A stretch of DNA of 64,000 nt from Xenoacremonium recifei. Taxonomy: Eukaryota; Ascomycota; Sordariomycetes; Hypocreales; Nectriaceae. Numbering within the stretch: position 1 is the stretch's first letter; every line of letters begins with the position of its first letter. A program made the position numbers and the translations under genes. Positions 56,444 to 64,000 of this stretch are shown here, one piece after another. The stretch lies in assembly GCA_012184525.1 (NCBI GenBank), contig WOFQ01000017.1:496001-560000 (forward strand), in the 5' to 3' direction. A model generated the notes under the pieces. The model was not told the DNA's origin. It ran no database searches and saw only the letters and a list, made by a program, of their open reading frames with translations.

Positions 56444-57681
56444 TCAGCTACGGAGGAACTCTTTGACTTTGTCTCCCCAAACAGGAATTCTTTTGTATCT
56501 CGCAAAGCCCCCGGCATTGCCTCGTCCGTACCCATCAATTGCTCGACACATTTCCTCAGCAAGGCCCACATCCTTGATCTCTTGAATCGGGTACAAGTAT
56601 AAATGAACACTTAAGATTCTGCCACCCGTCTTAGGGAGAGCAAATAGTGTCTGTAACTCGCAGCGTACCCAGGTATTGTTGAGATCAACTTCTGTTTGCA
56701 CACTCACTTGGTCATCAGAGTATAAGTGATATTCGCCTCTCTCACAAAGGCTTGAGTCCGTAGCAACGGCCCAGTTGATCCTGTCAACAACTCGACCTGG
56801 AGTGAGACGCGCAAAGTACCTGTCCATGGATTTCTCTAGGTGCTGCTTATAACTCGGGACGGGACCATGAGCATCTCGGAGTTTGACACCCAACTTGTCA
56901 ACTGGATCGAATCCGACAGGATACATCCAAACGAATGCCTGAAGTGAGTAGCCATCTCCATCTGGCGCCGGGAGTAGCATTAAGAAGTCTTCGTCGACGT
57001 TAAGTGCAATTATTCGTAGCACCTCGATGCGGTCTTCAGGCGGTTCTAGAGGCAAGGCATGTTTAAGCACAACGTTGCGTAAGACGGATGCAGACTCGTC
57101 GAGCTGGAACATGGTTGGATATCGTCTGGGCAAGTAATGTGTAATTAGGAACGAGTACAGCTCTCTGGCCATCTCGATTCCAGAGTCCATGCAACCAAGG
57201 GCTCCGGGATATTGGGCTAGTATACGCTTTCTTTCCTCGATACGTTCGACATATTGTTGGTCCATGCGAGTGATTGTATTGATGCTCGTTTTCCTTAGTC
57301 CTACAACCAATTAGCCAGATGCCAAGAAGTGAAATACCGAATTTGAGGCAGACCCATCGTTAAGTTATACTTATCTGCAAATTTATAAATACGCTCGGGC
57401 TTCTGAGATTTCCAATCGAGATCCGACAGAGGTTCTATCTCTCCCATTGATTCAAAGGTCAGTCCCTCAGAGTCACCGACCGTGTCCCCATTTCTCTCGA
57501 TCGCTGGAATATCGACATGGTCTGGCTGGAACTTGGCGCCTCTCAGCAGTCTTCTGCTTTTGAAGTCAGGCCACAATTGCCTCACCAGGACGGAGAACAC
57601 GACGCTGCAGATCAGAAGACCCAACAAGGGCTTCAGTGCGTCAGCACTGTGCAAATGAATTGGGAGACCAGTAATTTCCAT
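56444..57681 (-). CDS. DUF3445 / haem-dependent oxidative N-demethylase-like protein, membrane anchored
   Basis: Minus-strand exons 57354-57681 and 56444-57300 give 394 aa. The N-terminus has one helix (LLGLLICSVVFSVLVRQLW, about residues 17-35) and a basic stop, then a linker with PERIYKFADKYNLTMGL, the usual start of DUF3445 proteins. Further motifs: YVERIEERKRILAQYP, NVDEDFLMLLP, WMYPVGFDPVDKLG, NWAVATDSSLC, RCELQTLFALPKTGGRILSVHLYLYPI. Bacterial members were described as subunits of a haem-dependent oxidative N-demethylase of secondary amines; fungal single-chain forms are uncharacterised as far as I know. The intron donor (GTCTGC) is weak but is required for frame. An amine substrate would fit the window's theme. 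Confidence 0.75.
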
Positions 57682-58154
57682 TTTGTACTGCCAAGAAGAA
57701 ACTGGTTCCTCGTCTTTCAACAGAAAAAAAAACCGATACCAGCCAGCAGCGTCCGATGGCGAATCTGGACCGAAGACGTTGACAAAAGCAATCCTGGCTT
57801 CGTTTGGACGCCTCGACTTATGGTCGTATCTCCTTGTCAATTCACTCCGGTCGCATATCGATACCAGCGGAGTCGTGCATTTCACACACAGAACTCGAGT
57901 TGCTATTGGATGTTAGCGCCGAAGTCGTGCCGCCCCGGAGGCAGTCTCCCGAAGATACGTATCGACGGAGCTTGTAACCGCCGAGATACACCTTGAGTAG
58001 GAATAGCAACGGGCGTCGGGTTGAATAAGTTACCGGAGAATGTGCTGCTGTCGTGAAGCAGCGGGACCGATCGCCAAAGCTTGTTATTCTTGGCCATTTT
58101 ATTAATTGTCACAAGAGAAAAGTTCCATCACTGCGATTACCCAGAAAAGCAACT
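57682..58154. other. Divergent intergenic region
   Basis: 473 bp between the DUF3445 and aminotransferase start codons. The minus-strand frame stays open upstream of 57681 to about 57885 but lacks an ATG there and is not conserved-looking. A further upstream start for the DUF3445 gene cannot be excluded. Confidence 0.4.
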
Positions 58155-59580
58155 ATGTCGCTAACAGCAATAACGCCTCTTGCCTTGACTGGCATTTCAG
58201 CCAAGTCTTTGGGCAGTGCATCTACTTTGACGGACGACACCGTTCGAACGAAGCTGACATTAGCCGAGGCTCGATATGTTGAGCGTAACCCTTCGTCAAG
58301 GATTCAGCATGACATTGCTATCAACAACCTTCCCGGAGGGAACACTCGGACGCTGCTTCATACATCACCATTTCCCCTGGTGATGAAGTGTGGCAAGGGT
58401 CCATTTGTTTGGGATGAAGACGGACACAAGTATGGATTCCGTCCCGTGCGTATGTTGGAGCGCTCGCTAATTGCGTAGATATACCGACTTTGTGGGAGAG
58501 CTGACTGCCGGTATCTACGGTCACTCTCATCCCGTTATCCGCGATGCCATCGTTTCGACCTTCGACAACGTCGGACTCAATCTAGGTTCTACAATTATTC
58601 AGGAGCAGAAGCACGCTGAACTGATTTGTTCCCGATTCGGCCTTGAACGCGTCCGATTTACGAACTCTGGCACCGAGGCCAATCTTCATGCTCTTAACGC
58701 TGCCAAACACTGCACAGGAAGGCGTAGAATTGCTGTTTTCAACGGTGCATATCATGGTGCAGTACTGTCTTTTGGTGATGGAAAAGTCGCAACAAACAAC
58801 GTGAACAAGGATGATTGGCTCATCGGCCAGTACAACGACGTCGCCTCGGCTAAAGCTTTGATAGAAGGCGCAGATGATCTTGCTGCTGTGATGGTGGAGG
58901 GCATGCAGGGCGCCGGGGGCTGCATTCCGGCTACAAAAGAATTCATGCTACAAGTCCAGGAGTCGGCCAAGAAAGTAGGAGCCATCTTTCTGCTCGACGA
59001 AGTCATGACTTCGAGATTGGCTCCTGGTGGCTTGCAGAGCATTTTAGGTCTGAATCCAGACCTTACGTCGCTGGGTAAGTATCTTGGCGGTGGCTTCGCA
59101 TTCGGAGCATTCGGAGGGCGGGCAGACGTCATGGCGATGTATGACCCTCGATCTTCTGGTTCTCTCGCCCATTCTGGTACATTCAACAACAATACCATGG
59201 CAATGTATGCGGGATATGCAGGATTCTCCAAAATCTTGACCCCAGGAACAAACACAGCGTTCAATGCCAAAGGAGCAGAGTATCTCCACAAACTACAGGA
59301 GGTCACTAAGAACACTAAGGCTTCTTTCACCGGGCGAGGGGCGCTTTGGGCGGTCCACTTCTCCGACAGCGGTGTCCGAGACATCCAGTCGGTGTTGGAC
59401 ATTCAGGAACGATGGGATTTGAAGGATTTATTCTGGTTTGAAATGATGGAGGACGGATACTGGATTACACGACGAGGCTCAATTGCTGTCATTCTGGATA
59501 CCCCCGATGAGGAGTTGGATCGATTTGTAGAGTGTGTCAAGGGGTTCTTGGAAAGGCACAAGGATATCATGTCATTATAA
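58155..59580 (+). CDS. Class III PLP aminotransferase (glutamate-1-semialdehyde aminomutase-like)
   Basis: PLP-dependent amino transfer. Exons 58155-58429 and 58479-59580 give 458 aa. Seen: GPFVWDEDGHKYTDFVGE across the intron, ELTAGIYGHSHPVI, RFTNSGTEANLHALNAAK (phosphate-binding), FNGAYHGAVLSF, AIFLLDEVMTSRLAPGG (PLP ring Asp) and SLGKYLGGGFAFGAFGG (Schiff-base Lys), then SGTFNNNTMAMYAG. The close fit to the aminomutase branch suggests action on an amine or amino acid with a small side chain. True haem-type aminomutases are absent from fungi, so this is a paralogue with another substrate. It lies between the DUF3445 gene and a regulator. Confidence 0.9.
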
Positions 59581-59623
59581 ACCGTTTCCAGTCTGTAGTC
59601 CGAAGTTAATGACTAGCAGAATT

Positions 59624-61913
59624 CTACAAACCCATATCTGCAAAGGGGCTCAGTGACGGGAAACCCGACTGTTCCCAGTACAAGCTCGTCCAGTCCAATT
59701 GATCATTCAACAGGCTCATATGTTGTATAGCTGCGGTCGGACTCCAGTCCGGGTTCTGCCATGCTTCGACCAGAGCCGATCTTTCCTGCTCTCTGATATC
59801 CTCTTCCGAAGCAGAATATGCGGGAACCCCGACAACGTCTTGCGATGGCAGTACGCTTTCCCCTATCTGAAGTTGCTGGCGCATATTCTCGGAACTATCT
59901 TTGAACAGACTCAAAATAATCTCTGCATTGAGCCAGTACTCCGAGAGAGCGTGCAAAATTTCAAGTGCGGAATCGAATTTGCCCTTGGCATTGGCGGAGA
60001 GCACAGGATTAGAGACTCGCATCTCAGCACTCAACTGGATCAATGCCGTGAACAATGAATCAACTGAAAATACGTTCATGTAACGCAGCTCTCGTCTTGA
60101 TACCACCGCCTCAAAGAGGCTTATCATTGAACCCGCTGCTGTAGAGCAGATTTCTACGCCAATCAACACGTTAGTCACATTAAATATCAAGGCCGAAATC
60201 AAGATACATACCCATATCATCTTGTTTGACAATGCTAGCCATGGAGGCGGGCTTAGGCGGAGGCCTATGTAGCAGGATCAAGAAATTATTATAGTTGATA
60301 TGCAGGATTGCTGGCCAAGGGGAAACATGACGTTCTCCTGGGAGTCGTTTTAAACTACTCGGTAGAGATGCCATCCACTTGGCCAGCTTCTGGTCTGCTT
60401 GCAATAACGCAATTCTCCTTCTTGACGGCGATACACGCAGACTAAAGGTGTCTCTGAGAATCCCCGACATGATGCAGCATAACCTAGTCTGATGTATAGA
60501 GAAGTCTGCATTCACATTCTCGCTCTGCAGGTCAAAATCAGACATCTGCAGTTCTGGAACGTCACAATCATCAAGATTGATAGCCTGTGGTCTGCCATAA
60601 GATAGGGATACGATGATATCGAACTGAACCAGAATCCACCAGAGCCTTCTCCACAGTCTTTTGTCGTGAGCGATAAGTGTACTTGGACTTATGTCGCGGT
60701 GCATCCCAAGGCCGAGTGCTGTTCTAGCCGCGATACCGACCCAGTAGTAGGAATTGGCACCGATGTCTTCAACGCCTTCAGAGTGCCAGGTGAGAAGAAG
60801 AGCGGCTTGGACTACGACATCACGATTCCACTCGAATCTGGCATCGAAAAGCATCTTCGCTCTCCGGAAGAAAGTTGCTTTTAGCTCGTCCCTATCCGGT
60901 CGATTCCTGGAGACATGTGCGCCAACCATGAGAGCCGCTTGAAGGACAAGAAGGCTCGGAGGATTCGTGGGGTCTCTGTTTCGGTACTGTGACATGAAAA
61001 TCTGCTCGTCTAGAACTGGAAAGCCCGGGTTGACAAAGCGGAAATAATTGTTCAATAGCTCATCGACCACGGTAGAGGATGGCATAGTGAAGGCCTCTCT
61101 AGGGATACGGTCCAATTCGTGACTCGTGTATTTCCTAGAAATTTGATTTGTTGGGAAGTGATAGACCGCCTCATTTCTAGCGCGGTGTCGGATGAGGTAA
61201 TTTGTATTGGAGTATTCCTGGCCTACGTAGACGATCCTGGAAAGAAATCGAAATGTAAGAGGCTCGTCCTTATTAAGACGTATGGGAGGACATACCGAAC
61301 GCCCTTTTGCATAACACGCTTGTCAATGTCCTCTTGCGATAGCATCTCGACTAGGTGACTCTTCGCATCACCCTCATGAGGCGCATTTTGGAGGGAGGAT
61401 AGTGCCGCCGCAGCACGGCCAATTTCGATATCGAGGCCATCATTGCTCAGATCCACGTCGCCTCCGTCTTGTTGCTCCTCTAAGGATGGTGGTGCACCGT
61501 CCGAAATATACTGCTCTTCCGTACGAGGAGTTGGCGTCGGTAGTAACGACGGAAGTGTCGTTGGCCTCGGAGGACCTCGCTTTCGTGTAGGTCAGCTTTA
61601 TCCTTGGCTTGGTGACGTTGAGACACTTCTTCCATACGCACATTGCGCCTCCTCTTTTCGTGGCTTACGCACTCGATCCCCGCGCTACGACAGCCTGAAC
61701 AGGGCCTGCCGGGAACTGCATCACATCTGACCTGTGAGCAGGACACATTAGCTATGATCTTCTGTCACGGGACTTTTACTTGCCTTTCGGGCGTGACATC
61801 GCCGACTAAGCAGTCTCAGATCGTTAGCAAGCGCGTCCTCATGGGAAACGTAGGGAGCCCATTTGCACTCACCATGCCGGCCGCTGGAATCGACTCCGCT
61901 CTGTGCTTCCCAT
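59624..61913 (-). CDS. Zn2Cys6 transcription factor with a 22-nt microexon and a GC-AG intron
   Basis: Minus-strand exons 61873-61913, 61784-61805, 61642-61731, 61296-61579, 60212-61236 and 59624-60153 give 663 aa. The zinc cluster is assembled from three exons: RPAC, then RCHARK from the 22-nt exon, then VRCDAVPGRPCSGCRSAGIEC. The intron after HARK starts with GCAAGT (GC-AG class). The middle domain shows NNYFRFVNPGFPVLDEQIF, LLVLQAALMVGAHVS, RRAKMLFDARFE, TALGLGMHRDIS, KRLWRRLWWILVQFDIIVSLSYGRPQAI. It belongs to the CtnR/cutinase-activator-like type of regulator by that middle domain. It is tail to tail with the aminotransferase gene (43 bp) and divergent from the permease gene. Control of those neighbours is likely but inferred. 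Confidence 0.86.
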
Positions 61914-62363
61914 GCTTGTCAGTGATTGCCAGCTTCAACCCACTGCTCTCTTGAGACTCTGGGACGCAGCACACTGCCGAGAGCGAAAGGCGTCGGCGAA
62001 GGAGATAACCTAGGTTGTCCTGGGACGGCGGTAGGCTATATCGGCTTATCTTTCTCCGTTATCCTTGTTATCCTGGGGGACAAAGCGTTTTCTGCCGGCG
62101 AAGCGCGCTAGACACCTGAGTCAACCCCTCATTATCTCCCTAGATTATTTAGTGTCTCGTCCTTGAGACCGGTTCGTATCTCCATCGGCGCGAACAGCCA
62201 ATGAGACACTGTCAGGATAAGCCAGATAACCTACAAGGCCAGAAACAGAAAGGCGGTTTTCCAAGCTTGATAGGCCCTGGCAATGGCCACAGTATATTAA
62301 TATTAGTCAACGACATGGAATCCGCTGAGTTGTTCCTACTAGCCACGGATCGAAGCAATTGCT
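61914..62363. promoter_or_regulatory. Divergent promoter with a cluster of GATAA sites
   Basis: Seven GATAA/TTATC elements: 62004-62008, 62046-62050, 62059-62063, 62068-62072, 62132-62136, 62216-62220 and 62225-62229. About 0.4 would be expected by chance in this length. GATA-factor (AreA-type) sites in pairs are typical of nitrogen-regulated promoters. The spacer serves the Zn2Cys6 regulator (minus) and the amino-acid permease (plus). Confidence 0.7.
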
Positions 62364-64000
62364 ATGGCGAATCCTGAGAACGACGTTGAGAAAATTGGCA
62401 CTGCGCCGCATCGCTCGTCTGGCGAGGTCCAGGGCGAGATCCTCAAGGCCCCCCCTGAGGAGCGCGGTGACGAATATGCTCACACCGGCGGGGATGCTGC
62501 CCAGGGCAAGCTTCGCCGGTCTTTCAAGACGCGACATGTACAGATGATTGCCCTCGGTGCTAATATTGGGTCTGGAATTTATGTGTCTAGCGGCGAAGTC
62601 AGTAGAACTTGAAGAGCTCCATCCATTGACTTGACTGACAGTCCTCATAGGCCCTGCGTGATGGCTCCGCCCCTGGTATGCTCATTGGATACGGTCTCAT
62701 CTGTACAATGGCGATGGTGATGATGAATATCTTGTCGGAGGCGCAGTGCCTCTTCCCGACGAGTGGCTCCTTCATCGACCACGCCAGCCGCTTTGTTGAC
62801 CCTGCTCTTGGCTTTGCCATCGGCTTCTGCGAATGGTTCGGTGCGCTCACCGTTGTGGCAGCCGAAGGAGCCGTCTTTCCTATCGTTGCCTCTTATTGGA
62901 CTAAGGCAGTGCCAGACGCAGCCTGGTATACAATCTACCTGGTAATTGTCCTCGGGCAGCACGCTCTTCCTAACCGTGTCTTTGCCGAGTTCGAGTTCTT
63001 CACTGGCGCGCTGAAGGTCACTATCACCTTCATGGTCCTCTTCGTTATGCTCATCATTTGCTGCGGATTTGGCGGCGATGCGATTGACAGAGGGTACAAT
63101 TATGATTCGCTATCAGCCTTCCCCAATGGCTTCAAGGGAATTGCGGCAGTCTTTATCCTCGCAGCGTGGGCCACCGGAGGACAAGAGATCATTGGTATCT
63201 CCTCCGGCGAATCTGCGTTCCCACGCTGGGAGCTTCCTCGGGCTTGTAAAAATCTGTTCATTCGCATTGTCTTGATCTACATGTCGGCCTGCGTCTACAT
63301 CACCGTTCTCGTCCCTTATACAGACCCGGCGCTCTTGAAGCAGGGAAACCAGCTTATCAGATCCCCCTTCATCATTGCTTTTGAAAAGGTCGGCATAAAC
63401 GTTCTCCCTGACATCGTCAATGTCATGCTGCTCATTGGTCTGACGGGCATCGGTTCGGAATCAATGTTTACCGCCTCCCGTATTCAGACTGCTATGGGTC
63501 GTATGGGCATGTTCCCGGCCATCTTTGGCAAAGTTGATGGACTGGGTCGTCCGATCTACTCTAATATTTGCTGCGCCATTCTCAGCATCGTTATGACCTA
63601 CATAAATACGTCGACTGGAGGCGCAACTGCCTTTACGTGGTTCAGCTCTGTCTCGGCTACTACGACATTCTTTGCGTGGATGACAATACCACTCACGAAC
63701 TGGTATATGCATCGTGCACTCAAGGCACAGGATGACCCATCCCTTCAAATGGAACATGCTTTCCGTCTGCGCTGGTACCCCCTTGCGCCCATCTTTTTAT
63801 TCTGTACCACGCTCTTCACCTTGGCGTGTACCATCTACACGTCTGCTAGTCCTATTGACGCCCCTCCCGCTGCGGACACGTTCTTTGAAACAATGCTTTG
63901 CATGCCTCTTTTCTTTACGGCATATGCCGCGTACAAGATATGGTTCAAGACTAAGATCCAAGATCCAGCCACAGCTGATCTCCGAAGTGGTCGGCGATAT
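62364..64000 (+). CDS. Amino-acid permease (APC family), cut by the window edge
   Basis: Proton-coupled uptake of amino acids at the plasma membrane. Exons 62364-62597 and 62651 to beyond 64000; 528 codons visible. A hydrophilic N-terminus of about 52 residues leads to RHVQMIALGANIGSGIYVSSGE, the helix 1 motif of fungal amino-acid permeases (YAT group), interrupted by the intron just before ALRDGSAPG. Then SEAQCLFPTSGSFIDHASRF, WATGGQEIIGISSGE, IRIVLIYMSACVYITVLVPY, GIGSESMFTASRIQTAMGRMG and AFTWFSSVSA follow. The frame is open at the last base, near the expected end of the helices, so perhaps 20-60 residues are missing. The GATA-rich promoter fits nitrogen control. Confidence 0.92.

Noticed and set aside
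57681..57885. N-terminal extension of the DUF3445 protein
   Set aside because: The frame is open but has no ATG; the first ATG at 57681 is directly before a plausible membrane anchor.
58752..59402. Minus-strand frame of 216 codons inside the aminotransferase gene
   Set aside because: Antisense shadow of a clear PLP enzyme; no motif of its own.
36839..61913. Secondary-metabolite biosynthetic cluster (BVMO, efflux pump, several regulators)
   Set aside because: No polyketide synthase, peptide synthetase, terpene cyclase or other core gene in the window; the enzymes fit catabolism at least as well.
1..64000. tRNA genes, transposon ends or CRISPR-like arrays
   Set aside because: Scanning by eye found no convincing tRNA B-box/cloverleaf, terminal inverted repeats, transposase motifs or regularly spaced repeats; a tRNAscan or repeat search could still find degenerate ones.

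Overview
The window is nuclear DNA from a filamentous ascomycete (Pezizomycotina; the gene content fits a Sordariomycete, but I cannot name the genus). The evidence is many short introns (about 48-60 nt, GT-AG with CTRAC-like branch sites, plus two GC-AG), six Zn2Cys6 regulators, fungal-type MFS transporters, a GH75 chitosanase and a fungal histidine acid phosphatase. All exon structures were built by hand from the sequence, requiring reading-frame continuity and family motif continuity across each junction. The region looks accessory: it is rich in catabolic enzymes, transporters and regulators, and I see no clear housekeeping genes.

Layout. 0-9 kb: a sugar transporter, a short, probably eroded Zn2Cys6 regulator, and a full-length Zn2Cys6 regulator divergent from an SMP-30/lactonase gene. 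10-15 kb: an SDR, a small two-helix membrane protein and a secreted histidine phosphatase. 16-24 kb: an unusual protein that joins a DUF2236/MpaB-like oxygenase-type domain to a cis-prenyltransferase, a short MetE-like methyltransferase, an iron-type alcohol dehydrogenase, and a GH75 chitosanase with an exon-encoded cysteine-rich repeat tail. 24-26.7 kb: no gene that I can support.

26.7-36.6 kb is the clearest functional unit. It holds a Rieske oxygenase of the quaternary-amine type, an FAD amine oxidase ending in a peroxisomal AKL signal, a Zn2Cys6 regulator, and a two-part dimethylglycine oxidase/GcvT protein. Together these match stepwise demethylation of glycine betaine to dimethylglycine, sarcosine and glycine. 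The palindrome CCGATCA-NN-TGATCGG (CCG-N10-CGG) lies both in the Rieske/amine-oxidase divergent promoter and upstream of the dimethylglycine oxidase gene, which suggests one shared regulator.

36.8-47.9 kb: two more Zn2Cys6 regulators, a DHA2 efflux pump, a sugar transporter with a 12-nt microexon, and a DUF1479 oxygenase-like gene. 48-53.9 kb: two divergent amidase genes, a four-helix membrane protein and a DUF1349 protein. 54.4-64 kb: a Baeyer-Villiger-type monooxygenase, a membrane-anchored DUF3445 (haem N-demethylase-like) protein, a class III aminotransferase, a Zn2Cys6 regulator, and an amino-acid permease cut by the window edge. The regulator and permease share a promoter with seven GATAA sites in 226 bp, suggesting nitrogen (AreA-type) control. 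The right half of the window therefore reads as nitrogen and methylated-amine catabolism.
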